Source of the DNA: Sanguinoderma infundibulare | Lineage: Eukaryota > Basidiomycota > Agaricomycetes > Polyporales > Polyporaceae | Length of the DNA: 64,000 bases | Direction of reading: 5' to 3' | NCBI GenBank assembly: GCA_032821775.1 | Contig: JAVLRN010000006.1 | Coordinates: 2,852,001-2,916,000, forward strand | The notes under the pieces: generated by a model | Seen by the model: only the letters and a program-made list of their open reading frames with translations | Database searches by the model: none | Told to the model about the DNA's origin: nothing | Position numbers and translations under genes: made by a program | Shown here: positions 34,132 through 48,813 of the stretch, piece by piece | Layout of the letters: the number at the start of each line of letters is the position of its first letter | Position numbering within the stretch: the first letter of the stretch is position 1

Positions 34132-34221
34132 GACGACGTCCCCAAAGTATGGCTGTGCCACAAGTGCCACACCGAGAGCAAGGGCAGTTACCCGGTCATC
34201 ATCGGCCTCGGGGCGTCATGA
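30258..34221 (+). CDS. SNT2: SNT2-type chromatin regulator (BAH-PHD-SANT-GATA-PHD-ePHD)
   Basis: Yeast Snt2 works with Ecm5 and the Rpd3 deacetylase in nuclear chromatin complexes. Fourteen exons (first 30258-30318, last 33730-34221) sum to 3015 nt, that is 1004 residues, with every junction in phase. Domains: BAH about 20-150 (VKVNDHVYCSPSWGIRDGTP...), PHD1 about 180-240 (LCDTCEKWCP...CDRCKKYFHMEC), SANT about 430-485 (WGADEVAAFEDAILMYGAEL), GATA-type zinc finger about 530-560 (CGAC-x20-CDNC), PHD2 about 620-670 (CVCCQRSG...CDLCQ), extended PHD about 678-790 (CLLCPRM...CRLCDRDDGAVIQCSEC), and a C-terminal CYRC...CHKC pair split by a Ser-Asn repeat. A long A/S/G-rich stretch precedes the last zinc pair. 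It appears intact and single copy. The 31732-31856 intron was chosen because it alone keeps the frame. Confidence 0.92.
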
Positions 34222-34680
34222 CAATGGCGGGCTCTTTACCGCGCGCCGTGGCACACCCTGGCCACAGAAGACGAAGCTTGAGGTGCCTTCTCAGTCGGCG
34301 ACTTTTATCGTCGAATCGATCCGTTGATCCCATGTACTGTATGTGCTGCACCGGACGCTCTGACGACTATCCCCGAACGATAGATACGATACACTCGTAG
34401 ATGAGGATGTCTGTGGCATGGTCCAATACCAAGGTCAGGTCAGGGTCCTGTCCTGTGTATATAGTGGCTTTCCGCTAGTTTGTTTGCTGTACGATTACAA
34501 GTGCTATGGTATTACGGAGAATAATGTCTCGCGGTGACGATGCAGTGGAGTGGTGGTCGTGGCTCGTGAGTTGAACAGAACAAACAATACAGCTGACAGC
34601 AGATCCGATAACTCAAAGAGAGATGAATGCAAGGTTATATGTAAAAAACGGGGGTAGGTAAATCAAAGGATGGGCGGATG
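34222..34680. other. Convergent 3' intergenic region
   Basis: Separates the converging SNT2 and deubiquitinase genes. It should contain both 3' UTRs and poly(A) sites. No gene is recognised. Confidence 0.6.
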
Positions 34681-37600
34681 TTACACTTTGGTCCTCTTAT
34701 AAAACAGAATGTACGCTGGTTTGCCCTGCGATAAGAAAACGTCAAGCCATCAGTACCAAAAATAAGCAAACTGAAGGGAGAAACGGCACGCACCACCACG
34801 TCTTTCGCATCTGCTGATGTTACACGGCTGTCATCGCAGTACAGCCAACCTCCCCTAGAAGCAATAAACGCCGTATCTACCACAACCAACGCAGTCAGTT
34901 CCGTTGTACAGCAAGCAAAACAACACGCCGACTCACAGTGTCCGGTGCTCAACGTCCCAAAATGATTCGTGACGCCATATAGATCATACCGGTATGGCGG
35001 CAGCTGGCACCTCGGATCGTCGGGCGAGAGCGGGGGCACGCCGACGGCGCCAGGCGGGAGTGGTGGCGGCATGTAGTTCGTCAAGTCCAGGCCCTTCAGC
35101 GGGAACTCGACGAACGTCTCGATCTTGTCCGTGAACGGGCCCTTCGCCGAGAAGCGCTTGAGATGGATGAGGAGCACGGGCGGTAATCGCGAGAGCGACA
35201 GCCTCTTGGTCGCTTTCCGGAGCGCCTGACAATGTGGGCAGTTCCTGTGGCGGGAGTTGAGATTCTGTTAGCTCGTTCGCCCGACGCGATAAACATCCGG
35301 TATGGCGTACCAGGCGTCAGACTTCTCCATCACCTCCTCCTTCACGAACGCGTCTATGCATTGCTGAAGCGTAACTTTCGACCCACGACTTGAGGGTATC
35401 GGGAGCGTGAGGTACATAAAGGTGTTATATGTTGTTGACGTCTGCGAAGACAAGCATCAGCAACCGTCACTCCCGCCCAGCGAAGAGGAGGATGACAGCG
35501 AAGACGGGAAGACAGGGAAGGCGATAAGGCGCACGAACCTTATGACACGTAAGGCACTCCATGCGATTCCGGTACTGGCCCTGGAAGAAGTCGACGACGA
35601 GGCTGTCGTCGCGCATGCGGTAAATCTGCCACTCCTGCTCGCTTGCGATCTGCGGCGGTAGCTTCTCGAGCTCGGCCTCCCGATCCGGGGTCGACTGGAT
35701 GTTCTGCTTCTGCAGGATGCGATTAAGGTCCTCGTGCAGGCCGTCCAACAGGAAGCTCAGGAACTCCTGCGAGTCGTGCTGCTCCGTGCCGGAAAACTGC
35801 GGTGCATGACTGCAGATAGATCGCTACAGAGGGATAAGACGAGATCAGCAAGAGCAGTTCCAAAACGCAACATGTACTTACGCGGAATGTAACGGGCGAC
35901 AACGTGCTCCCCTCGCCCTGCCACATATCCCGCAAGATCATAGCAAACGCGAGCGCAACGTTCCCCTTCGTGCCCATAGGGTTCACCATGTTCACCGCGT
36001 TCTTCCACCGTCCGTCCGTGAAGAACCGCGAGAACGGCACTGTCGCGCTCAGACACTGGATCGTCGAATTCATGTAACACGTGTTGCCCAGGTTCTTGAG
36101 GCCGCTCGTCCCGATGTGTGTGTCTGACCAGTATGTCACCGGGTAGTCATATTGGATCGTCGGCGGCTTCGGCCAGGACTGCGCCACCGCGAAATAATTG
36201 CTAATCCGCGGCCGGTTGTCGAGCGTCGACGATACCGCAGCGGGGGGCGGGGGGAGGATGTGTTGTGACGAAAGCTCGGGGTAATCGAGCGGTGCGCGAC
36301 GCAGGCCATTGATAGCTTCCTGGGACTGGTCGATGTAGTCGCTACGTCGACGGGATAGCGGGGAGGGATTGATCGAGGCTTGAGGGGGGAGGGAGAGACC
36401 GTTGACGCCTGCGGGTGAAGGGGAGAACGAGGAACCGGAGACTTGAGGAGAGATGTGCCGGGAGATCTGGGGGTATTGGATGGGAGAGGTACCGTTCACG
36501 AGCGGGGGTGAGACATGCTGCATAGCCATCTGTATCCCAACCGTCAACGCAAACCCAGGAGACAAGGTAACGCGACGTACATTCTCAGGTATCACGGGTG
36601 TATATGGTGCAGGGTATGATAGAGAGTTCGAGCCAGTGCGTGAGATTGGTGGTCTGCGAGTCAACCGTTTGTCCAATGGCGGGGGTGCGCTTACACCGTC
36701 CATGCCCAACCTGCAATAGACATCAGTATCATGACGCGGATGAGAACCATGTAGAGAATGTCCCACGCGCCAGGACTGCGCCTGTGTGGGCGTGCAGTTC
36801 CAGCACGTGCAAAACTCACCTTGGAGAAGCAGGCGCAGACTCGCCCGGAGTCCGGACACCGCTCGGGATCCATGGTCGGTGAGCATTGGGATCCATGGAC
36901 GAATCCGTCCCCGATCTTCCGCGAGTGACGGGTATAGTTATCCTGGTTATATCGGCCGTCGGCGCGGACGGCATGGGAGCAACGATCGAGGATGCCGTCG
37001 ACGACTCCGCAGGGGCACGTACATGACCCAATCCGAGCCCGAGGGCCTTGGGTTCAGTCGGGGGTGTGCCAGGGACTCCGGTGCCGTTGACGAGCGAAGG
37101 GCTGATTCCGTTGGCCAAACCATGCACCGAACGGTCGGACGAGGCGGACGCAGATATAGTTTCGGCTTCGCCGTACTCGCGTTTCCACGCTTGGAACCCG
37201 CCAATGAGAACCATCGGCATGTTCTTCAGAATCTTCCGGAACGCCGTCTCGTAGATCGCCTTGAAGAGTACGGACAGTGGCGAGTGCGCGTCACCCATGC
37301 TCTCTGACGCGTCGTCGTAGATCGCCACTAGGTCGAACTTGTCCCGGTTGGCGAACAGCGTCGACTCGTCCCGAGGGCTAATGCTCAGCGCATCCTCGAT
37401 CGTCGATCCCGTCACACTGCGGCGCACGCGTGAGCTCGCTGGTCAGATGCACGAAATCGTGGGAGACTTACTTGTCGCGCTGCAGGATAGACGGCTCTAT
37501 GCACACCACCGCGTCGGCCTTGATGTGTTCCCGTTCAAACTCCTCCCGCGTCCGTACGTCCAGCAGCAGCACCTTGAACGGCGCCCTGTATCTCCACTCG

Positions 37601-39158
37601 TGCAGTGTCTTCAGGAACAGCGTCTTGAACGGCAGCTCCGCCTTCTCCACGATCGGCGTGGATGATACCACAGGCGACCTTGGGACGCTCGAACTCAAAT
37701 TTGACGAGTAGCTCGAGCTCAGGGCCGTGTTCATTGACAGATAAGACGGCTTCCGCGGGACAGTCGGAGAAACCGGAACTCGCATAGGCGAGCTTGGACG
37801 ACTCTGGAACGTATCGATCGTAGGTGGGATCGGCGTGCTGGACGGTCTTGGGCCCATGTCCATGGGTAGACTCGGGAAGGGTTTGGGATGGAAGATGGGC
37901 GGGGCGCCGTTCGCATGAGATACGGAAGGCTTCCTACTGGAGCGTGATCCGGAGCTGCTCGTACCTGTGGGATGTGTGGGCATCTTCAATCCATCCATCT
38001 CCTCTAGCTCGTCGATGGAAGGGAACGTTGACGTGAAGTCTTGCAGACTCAGTGCAGACACCCGAGGCGAGGAAGAGGTGGAGGAAGAAGGGGACGGAGG
38101 GCCAAGACTTGAAGTTGGGACAAGCGCGTGCGGCGACGGACCGGACGCGGTTGGCGATCCCAGCGACTGCGCAAATGACGACGGTGGGCCGGTCGGCGCA
38201 GAGAGCATCTGAAGCGAGAGCAGACTGGGAGGACGATCGGCAGTAGGGGAGATTGGAGGGGACGTCGGAGGAACGGGCGAGGTGGGTATCTCTCGGGATA
38301 TGCGCTTAGTGGTCGAGACAGCCATTCCAGCATTCCGCAACGAACGCATGCGGTCCGCGATGCTTCCGCCGCCCGTCTTGACGACGGCGCCGTCCGCATC
38401 GGCTTCAGGGTTTGGGGATCTGCGGAGTTACTGGTCAGGATGATTGAAGAAATTTACAGGGAGGGCTCAACGCGTCAAGAATGAGAGTATATCATCATCA
38501 ACGCATTCGGGAGGAACTCCGCCATGTTATGATGAGCGCCATTCAGAGGCACAAATATGCCATACTTTGGAGGCGCTAGTCCATAGTGCAGACAGAGAGT
38601 GGGCAGGACGGTATTACTTACTGAGCAGCGGACTTCTCGAGCTCGGCCAACTTCATCTCGACGTTCTTGACCTTGACGAACATGTCCCGCCCATCGGTCT
38701 GGGCTTGATCAATGAAATGCAATGTACAAGCATGGCCTAATGACGCACCTGCTGAAAATCCATGACCTGGCTGAACAGTGCGCCCTTCTTCCCCGTCTGG
38801 CTCTCTGCCCTGAACTCCGGCGTATCCATGATTATCTGTATGAGCGACGCGGATTTGGTGAGTGCGCTGAGTGCGGCCTTGAGGTCGCCTTCGTTCTCCT
38901 TGACTCCTGCGAGGCGCATCTGGCTTCGGGCGGACGCGAGAAGGTTGGTGGGCGAGGCCCCACGGACCTGGTGGGCGGTCTCCTTCGCGGTCGCCTTAAT
39001 CTCTGCTATGGTATCGCGTTGGTAGGACCCTCCATTTTGCATTGCTGGGGGTCGGTGGTTAGTCGTTGCGCAGCGGGGTTGCGAGGTGAGTGCTTACCGG
39101 ACAACTTTGGAGAGAAATTAGTGGGCGAGGTCGGGGACAGGACAGCGATGCCGGGCAT
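34681..39158 (-). CDS. Ubiquitin carboxyl-terminal hydrolase with rhodanese domain (DOA4/UBP5/USP8-like)
   Basis: A cysteine deubiquitinase. Yeast Doa4 and animal USP8 share this architecture and recycle ubiquitin at endosomes. ATG at 39156-39158 (MPGIAVLSPTSPTNFSPKLS) is followed by an intron. Next comes an N-terminal helical region (EIKATAKETAHQVRG...), then a long Ser/Pro-rich linker (PTSPPISPTADRPPSLLSLQ...). The rhodanese fold follows: KVLLLDVRTREEFEREHIKA ... VLIGGFQAWKREYG. The catalytic Cys of true rhodaneses is not seen, as in Doa4/USP8. The USP domain has GLKNLGNTCYMNSTIQCL (catalytic Cys), QHDSQEFLSFLLDGL, LPPVLLIHLKRF and HFGTLSTGHYTAFIA (catalytic His), ending FYKRTKV at TAA 34681-34683. 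The zinc pairs CLTCHK and CPHC are present. About 1,150 residues in roughly ten exons. It is single copy and looks intact. Confidence 0.92.
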
Positions 39159-40696
39159 GAACCGGCGTATATGCGTCGTTTAAGACAAGAAATAAGGATA
39201 GAGCGACGATGGCGACGGAGAAGATCAAGAGGACATGGAGAGCGAGCACAGTCCCCTCCTCAGCGCCCAGTCCTCTCCCCCCCCAATCCATAAATGGCAA
39301 TCGTCGCTTATTACGTAACTCGGAATCGGCTGAGCTCTTTTCCGAACGCGTACCCTTGAACTCTCAAATCTCTCCAGGCTATATGCTCCTTCATACATGT
39401 TTTTCTTCACGCTTTATCATCACCACAAGGTCTGTGAAGCTTGCTTAGTGGATTTAACTCCATACACGCTGCGCGGTCGGTGACGGGCTAATAAATGAAT
39501 AGCCCCGCCGTTAGACCGCCGGACCCAGACTCAAGGTGATTCCTCGGCCGACGTCTTCCTCAAGTCGGCCACACTTCGCCTCCTTGGCATTGTCGTGAGT
39601 AAGGGTGGAGATAGTACTCTGCAATGAATTGAACTATCTTCTCCAGGTCTTCTCTGGCCTGGGAAGGCGTAGCCCTTAAACCATTACAGTATGCGTAAGT
39701 AGGTTCACTGAAGGCGCGTCAACCGAGTGTATGCCCTTTTTAACTAATCGTATGCGTCGACATGTTCTGAAGAACATTTAACTCGCATCACTTGTGCTTG
39801 AACAAGGCCAGACATTGCAAGTATGGGTTCAAGAAGAGCAATATGACGTCATTACCCCACCAACAACAGGCATCGGCGCTTAGTGAGTACCGTAATATTT
39901 GTAACTCGAGCAGAGAGCATTATTTCGCCAATTTTCCATATTCCCTGAGTCCATGCAGGTCATTCTAGATCTCTGCTGTCCATAACTCATCCTGGAAACA
40001 CTAAGGAAACGCTCGCCCTCGCACGTCTTCGCCCTCGTCTACCTAGCGAACAAATCCGGTCAACTTCAATGACTTGTGATTTTTACCGTGGTCTTTCTTC
40101 CCCCCAAACAAGTCTCTGGCTTGTTCAGCATGGATCGAATGAGGTCAAGGTGATTAAATCCTTGATTGCGTTCCGTCAGGTCCGCGTTGGAGGAGTTCCC
40201 AGGAAAGGGAAAGCGCCTGTTTCCGACGCAAAGGGCAATAGGGAAGGTGACCTTCGGGTGAGCATCTGACTTGCGCGCCTGCCCATCTTTGTGCTCCCCA
40301 TTCCCTCGAGTTCTCTCGCTCACCCCGCCGTTATCAATCCTGCTTCATTCATCCGCCCACACATCCCGTCACCACCGTCGACCGTATCCAGACCATGCTT
40401 CGCCCTGTGACCGCCGTGCCCCCATTAGGCTCGCCAGAACATCCCAGCATCACCGCGCGACCTCCTGCAACTCGAAATGGTGCAAGCACGCTCAGGCGCG
40501 CTAGCCCGATGCATTTCAGATAGGGAGATCCAGATGACACCCACCGAAAACAAGCTCCGGTGCGTTTGGCGGTGGGCGGAAGCGGGCAGTATATATTGCC
40601 CCTCGGTGGAACCCCTCGAATCCCCATCCTCCAAGCTTGACTTCTCCCCGTCCTGTGCTTCTCGTTATACCCTGCTTGCCCGATACCTCCGAGAGG
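39159..40696. other. Divergent intergenic region (deubiquitinase / monooxygenase promoters)
   Basis: A 1.5-kb region with no recognised gene, possibly holding both promoters. The 39590-39990 part has intron-like boundaries but no frame resembling a protein. A noncoding transcript is possible but unsupported. Confidence 0.5.
40590..40597 (+). promoter_or_regulatory. Candidate TATA box of the monooxygenase
   Basis: TATATATT lies 107 bp upstream of the ATG at 40697. It fits an inducible metabolic gene but is unproven. Confidence 0.4.
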
Positions 40697-43202
<2,506 letters not shown>

Positions 43203-43603
43203 AGGTATTTTGTCTGGAGCAATGCGATGAACTAAACTGGCCCCCCCATGGAACGGTCCTAGTAGAATGCCATGTATGTTATGTATCGATACGCTGCGAT
43301 TTGTATAACACATACATGGGTGCGAGGGGCGAAGACTTGTAAGCATGTTTGACCGCATCCTTGAAGCTATTCTGATAACAGCTGACAGTCTGCGCCAATA
43401 CCACGCAGCCCAGCTGGAGCTCCCTCCAAACTTTGCTCGCGCTTCTCAGTATCATCTTCGCAGTGACAGGCGCGCGTTGCCTTCATAAACTATATCACTC
43501 GCGTGCGAACGTGAGCAGACTTCACGCATCTGCGGCATCCTCATGCCCTCAGGCTTCAAGTCCCAACCCCCCACGACTGTACGCGCCACGGCAACCGGCT
43601 TGT
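43203..43603. other. Intergenic, 3' flank of monooxygenase and 5' flank of acyltransferase copy 2
   Basis: The acyltransferase frame extends open upstream to 43433, but homology to other copies begins only near the ATGs at 43604 and 43610. This part is therefore read as leader or promoter. The ATG at 43604 or 43610 is the likely start. Confidence 0.5.
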
Positions 43604-45047
43604 ATGAGCATGCGGAAAGCAGGTGAGTGCGTGTCCAGGGGCCTGTTCGTGGAGGATATTGACCGATGTGTGGTGTGTCAAGGGCATCTTGAACAGTTGT
43701 CCAACGTACGGGGTCGTGTTGGCTTTGACGGCTGGGTAGTCGTCGCCGCGCGATACGAGACGTCTTCGGGCGCACCACTCTGCGTAGACGACAAGCCGAG
43801 CCTCTTCGCGGCCTTTGAGAAGGTCGTACGCGCTCATGCAGCGCTTCACGCACGACTCCTTCCGCCGACGGACCCTCCGCAATGGATACACCTCTCGGCC
43901 GTAGACTTGAACATAATCGTTCAGTTCCTCGACAAAGATGGCGACGACTTTGCCGGTGTCACGGAGGACGTCTTTGTGCGCGACATGGAATTTCTTGAAG
44001 AGCAGAAGCCGCGATGGAGGCTTCTTGTTCTTCGCGACGGCACCGTCATGTTCCTCTGGGACCACGCCATCGGGGATGGTCAGAGTGGCCCCGCGTTCCA
44101 TCACGCACTCCTCGCCGCGCTCAACAGCATACCCGAACCACCCTCCGAGCACTCGGGTGTCATCGCAGACATCTCCACCGACGTCGCGCTCCCGCCGAGT
44201 ATCGAAGAGGCGGCAGCGCACGAGATGGCTGTCCCGTTCCTCATGCTCGTTCGTGTCCTCTTAGGCGTATTTTTCCCCTTCCTCTTTGCTCGCGCGCTCG
44301 CTGCGTCCTGGACAGGCAACCCTTTACCTCCCAAAATCACACGACACGCGCAAGTGCGCGTCCTCCGCTACGCGCCCTCGGACGCCAACGCGCTCCTCCA
44401 GATCTCGAGAGCACACCGCGACGCTGCACACGCTCGCGCTCGCGGTCCTTTCGCGCCTCGTACCCGCTCTCCCGGATGGCGAAGGGGCCAAGTACGAGAC
44501 GATCAAGACTTCGATCCCGGTGTCCATGCGCCGGTTCACGGGCACGCCCCCCACCGTGATATGCGTGCAGATCTCGAGCTACGAAGCGCGCCATCCCCTG
44601 TTCCCGGTATCATCGGAGGACTTCCCGTGGGATGTGGCGGCCCGCTTTGCTGCGACGCTCAAGCGCGAGGCTCCACGCACAATGTCAAAAGTCGGGATGC
44701 TGAAGTTCCTCAACGGGCGGTACGAGGAGTACTTCATGGGGAAGCTCGGGAAGAAGCGCTATGCGGGGCTGGAGATCTCGAACCTCGGGGCGTTCCCAGC
44801 ATCGGAGGAGCCGGGTGGACAAGACAAGGACGGGGACGCGCCGCAGTGGATGATCAAGGAAACGACGTTTGCGGGCGCGAGCCTGGGCGCAGCCTTGAAG
44901 CTGAATGTCGCGGGCGCGCCGGATGGTGGGCTGGGCATCAGTGTGATGTGGGGCACGGGCGCGGTTGCAGACGACTTTGCTGAGGCGTTCGCGAAGGAGA
45001 TAGAGGATGGGCTCCGGAAGCTGATTGCGGCTGCATCCGAGCTGTAA
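43604..45047 (+). pseudogene. AATase-like acyltransferase, copy 2, frameshifted
   Basis: The 5' end is the best of the three copies: MSMRKAGECVSRGLFVEDID runs in frame into the family sequence without the 8-bp insertion seen in copies 1 and 3. The HAIGDG motif is present (DHAIGDGQSGPAFHHA). Near 44419 about 14 bp are missing relative to copy 3 (the region coding RSTLTATLHTLAL), which shifts the frame. The remainder continues in the other frame as LHTLALAVLSRLVPALPDGE through GLEISNLGAFPAS and GLGISVMWGTGAVADDFAEA to the stop at 45047. The product would lack the C-terminal half. Confidence 0.85.
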
Positions 45048-45185
45048 GAGGGTGGGTTCATGGACATCGACCGGCACCTGTGGTATACCCTCATCGTATA
45101 GGGAATGGAATCGGTGCTCGCTAATATCTCAGATGGATGCGCGTGAAGCAGGATGAGTATGCGGCAACGTAAGCCTGTCGGCACG

Positions 45186-45217
45186 TTCATTCATTCATTC
45201 ATTCATTCATTCATTCA
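45186..45217. repeat. (TTCA)8 microsatellite
   Basis: Eight perfect TTCA units, 32 bp, in the 3' flank of acyltransferase copy 2. Confidence 0.95.
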
Positions 45218-45289
45218 GAATCCCGTTTATTGCCCATGGAGGCCGAGCCTTATGGTAGGCAGTACGTACTACGCTAGCTACATTGTGTA

Positions 45290-45520
45290 GGCACGTTTAT
45301 GAGCTCCGTTATCTCCAGTCGTTCTCTCAACTTGGACGACAGGACGTGGATAAAATCCAATTCGCGCTCGGGGAGCTCCAGAAGGGTATCAGGGTGCAAT
45401 CAACGGCCATGTCCCTATGCCCTGCTCTCATCTTCCTCCTATGTAAAGGTGGATCCCAGCGAGTCGACGATCTCGCTGAAACTGAGTCGGCCTGTGCCGA
45501 AGACCTTGTATTGACCCGCT
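45290..45520 (-). pseudogene. 3' tail of a DUF6533 gene
   Basis: On the minus strand the sequence encodes the FGTGRLSFSEIVDSLGST-type C-terminus, matching 16081-16281 and 53924-54140. Only the final part is present and its frame is broken after LGST. It sits between acyltransferase copy 2 and a partial S1 spacer. Confidence 0.65.
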
Positions 45521-46042
45521 CTTCATCTAATACTTGGCGGGGGCGGTGGGCCCGTGGCCACTGGCAGGCCTGCCAACGATGATTGACGATCTGGTAGACT
45601 GACTAGTCGCTCGTATAGTTTCCCTGTTCGAGCAGTTCAGAAATGAGCTTTGCCATACCCGATCGGTGGGTTTCTGAATGCGGGTATGACCCAATCATTA
45701 GCGTGACCGCCGCGAGGAGGCGGCCCACGCAGTCCGCCCAGGATATGGAACTTGCTTGGAACAACACCTCTGAGTACAACAATCTAACGAAATCGTAATG
45801 TGGCTGGGATAGTATCGACAATGGTATTGCCTCCTTTGGGTGCGTCACTTTTCGAGGCTCGGTGTGCGCGCGGCCACTCTGAGAATGGACGACGTACATC
45901 GGTCAGCAATTCTTCGGGCAGAAGTGTGGCGAGAGACGGGCGCACATCTCTCCGTGATAGTAACGCTGCAGAGGCTCGTTACTCAGGCCTCAGGGGTCAG
46001 CGAGTAGGAACCGTGGCGGTAACCACCGTGTGATGTACTCAC
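45521..46042. other. Partial copy of spacer S1
   Basis: Matches about 18620-19015 in inverted orientation and then joins the P450 first exon. It carries the second version of the MYVVHSQSGRAHTEPRKVTH open frame (45603-45899, minus, 98 codons). Confidence 0.6.
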
Positions 46043-46123
46043 AGGACTATTGTACCACCGGACGGCGTGGATCGCGCTGGCTATGACCACACCAGTGAGT
46101 ATGACTGTCTGGACGTTTCCCAT
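46043..46123 (-). pseudogene. Cytochrome P450 first exon only
   Basis: ATG at 46121-46123 encodes MGNVQTVILTGVVIASAIHA then VRWYNSP and ends at a GTGAGT-type donor. It is an inverted copy of the exon at 15321-15402. No further P450 exons follow; the sequence turns into spacer S1. It is a promoter plus membrane anchor without an enzyme. Confidence 0.8.
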
Positions 46124-46476
46124 TCTTGCCAGTCGTCGGTAGGGGAGGAAGAGCGGGGTCTGGGTTAAGAGCTAGCGGGACCATTTATATAGTCCTCAGC
46201 TTGGGAGACTCATGTGACGCCTTCGCATCGCCTTTGAGTCAACCATTAACCTAGAGACGTACGAACAGAGAAATATCATAGTTGAATGGAGGACTCGGGC
46301 ATGCGTGTGTCGATTGGGCTCACGTCATCGTCTTCTCGGGTTTTATTCCGCGATGTCAACGCCGAAGCAAGGTCATCCATCCATGCGCAGACACGGTCTA
46401 CGACAACCTTGGGGTCAAAAGAGGGACAGAACTAAGCACAAATACACGGCACCCCTCCATTGGTCCCTCAGACTCA
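46124..46476. other. Promoter of P450 stub and 3' flank of DUF6533 copy 4
   Basis: An inverted copy of about 15030-15320. Confidence 0.6.
46184..46191 (-). promoter_or_regulatory. TATA box of the inverted P450 stub
   Basis: TATATAAA on the minus strand, 60 bp upstream of the ATG at 46123. It is the same spacing as at 15253-15260. Confidence 0.6.
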
Positions 46477-48116
46477 TCATTCTCCCCCAAAGGCGTGATC
46501 GTCACAGTTACGTTCGTCGTCGTCTCCATATCGGTCGAGATGCGAAGCGATTGAGCCGGCGACCGTCGCGAAGGAGAGCGTACCGATGTCGGTGTCGGAA
46601 CTTGTCCTATACCCATGAGCACTCTGCGAGCCCAGGTGGACGGTACGGAGGCTGGCCGCTTGAAGGTCGAGGAGGAAGCGAGACACAAGCACGCTCGTGA
46701 TCCTATCAGGCCGGGAATGTCACTTCCGTAGGCGAGACGGAGAGGAAGGACGACATACGGCTCAGAGAAATAGGTGATCTCGCTGGTGTTGACGATATTG
46801 GGATTGGAGTAGCCCTGTCGATGTGATTAGGGACGTAGGGCAATGCGGGCTGCAGAACGGTCGCATACCACGAGCGTAAGGGAAAGGTGGACCACGTTGA
46901 GGGCCAACAGGACTCTACACAGACTCGTCAGAGATATGGCCAGCACCATATCCAATGGGAATACTGACAGGAAGAAGCCGGTTCCTATACAAAACACTTC
47001 AGAGATTTTCATACCCAGAACACTATTTAGTACTCACCATCGACGAGGATGACATTGGAGAGTGTCCGTTTTCCCGAAAATACTCCGTTCATACCGCGCT
47101 GGTACGTGCGCCACCACGTTACGAGCAGAACGGTGAAATCTGTTGCGATAAGACTGCCCCGAGAAACGATGACCACTGGTACAGGCATACTGATGTTAAT
47201 AACAGATTACGGATATATACCGACGAACACACATCTACACTTTGACATGAGCACAGGGAACCAACGGCCGGGATAGTTGTACACTCACATAGTCGACATC
47301 AGGGTAATCGGAGCCGTTGGTGCGGGCCCACAGCCGAAGATTGGGTCTACGTCTCCAGTGACTTGCATGATGCCGTAGTATGCAACCTGCCGATCGTTAG
47401 ACCGGCGGACAAATATGTCAGCGGTGAGACAACTTACAAGGTTCACCACGAACGGAGCAATCGAGAGGAGACCGACGGCAAGCGCGGTGAGCAAACTCCT
47501 GCTCAGGGCGAATGTTCGCAAAGTGGAAAACGCTGAGGAGTCGTGAGCGGTGGATGTAGGGAAGGTGTGATAACTTACCTGCCCATATCACGTACTGCAG
47601 CTCGTTCAAGAGCACATACGCATTTACGAGGCCAGTGCAACTTCAATGGCTGCATCAGGTTCGGAGTCCGACATGGGTATCTGGATCCGGATATCTTACC
47701 TCTAAGAAGAGGTCAGAAAAGCCCATCGAACGCGAAGGTTGCTCACCGTCACCGATGTGATGTATACTTCACTGATATCAACACTCCGTATCCACAGAGT
47801 GAGGTAGCGATTGAGGAGGAACAAGATGCCAGCCCCGGTGAGCCGTCTCTTCCAGAACAAGTCCACCTCGAGGTCGAACGTGATGAGGTACTCATAAATG
47901 ATAAATGCTGCGGCGAGGGAGTCAAGTTATGCTCATCGTAGAACCGCAAGAGTGAAGCACATACAAAACACAGCAATGTTCGCATATTCTGCAGAAATGC
48001 TTCGTGTGGGATCTGGATCAGAGAGCGCATCGGGCATCGGATATTGAAAGATAGACAACTACGCACAATTCATCGGTCCATGCTATAATTTGGGCCGCAT
48101 CTTGGGAATCCGCCAT
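46477..48116 (-). CDS. DUF6533 multi-pass membrane protein, copy 4
   Basis: An inverted paralogue of copies 1 and 2. ATG 48114-48116 is MADSQDAAQIIAWTDE. Exons encode YEYLITFDLEVDLFWKRRLT, GAGILFFLNRYLTLW, VLLNELQYVIWA, LRTFALSRSLLTALAVGLLS, VAYYGIMQVTGDVDPIF, GFFLSVFPLDMVLAISLT and ITSVLVSRFLLDLQAASLRT. It stops early, after DDHAFGGE, at 46477, because of a change in the acidic tail, about 20-25 residues shorter than copies 1 and 2. The hydrophobic core is intact, so it may still be functional. Confidence 0.72.
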
Positions 48117-48813
48117 CCTACGAAAGGTGACGTGGCGTGTTCGTCGCGGACCGCGAGGGGGAGGACTGACGGGATACGTAGGCGACAGGCACCACAGGTC
48201 CGTGCTTTATCATGGACGGGCTATGGGGGGGCGCAAAGTTGATTAATTAGCGGACACGATTCTACTGCACCCCGATCCCGATGGAGCGCGCTGCGGATCC
48301 TCGGTTACAAAGAGGGTGAAGAAACTGACGACGACTCTGGACGACGCACATCAGGAACCAGCTCAGGCTGTCCCATGGTTCGAATTGGTCTCTGCATCGC
48401 CCGGCTGCGTGTTGCCCTGTGTTATCCTGTGTTGCCCTGGTCGGCCATGAATAATCGCGACATTGTCATGGGCCTGAGAGCTTCTCAGGGCAAAAGATAT
48501 CTGGCTGCGGCACATGCGGGTTCGGTGATGAATTGGCATCGAAAACCACGCCCGAGACCCATGGGACGTTCTTTGCAAGGATTCGCCCTATTCGTGCCGC
48601 AAGATGGCTGATGTGGCTACTTATGAGGACATTGCAATGAGACTCGAGGTGTTATCAACTCACCAGTGCTTCGTCTGTTGTAACGGTGGATGACCGTACA
48701 AGTACAAGCTCGAACAGGCGCTTGAAGGTCTTGGGCATCTTGGACCCGAATTCTTACTCGACCTGCTCGCACCAACCGACCTCGGGCGACGTCTTCAGGC
48801 TTTCCATCCTTGA
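48117..48813. other. Duplicated divergent spacer (inverted copy)
   Basis: An inverted copy of 12627-13334. No gene is recognised. Confidence 0.6.

Noticed and set aside
45186..45217. (TTCA)8 array as a regulatory element
   Set aside because: A simple microsatellite; no evidence for function.
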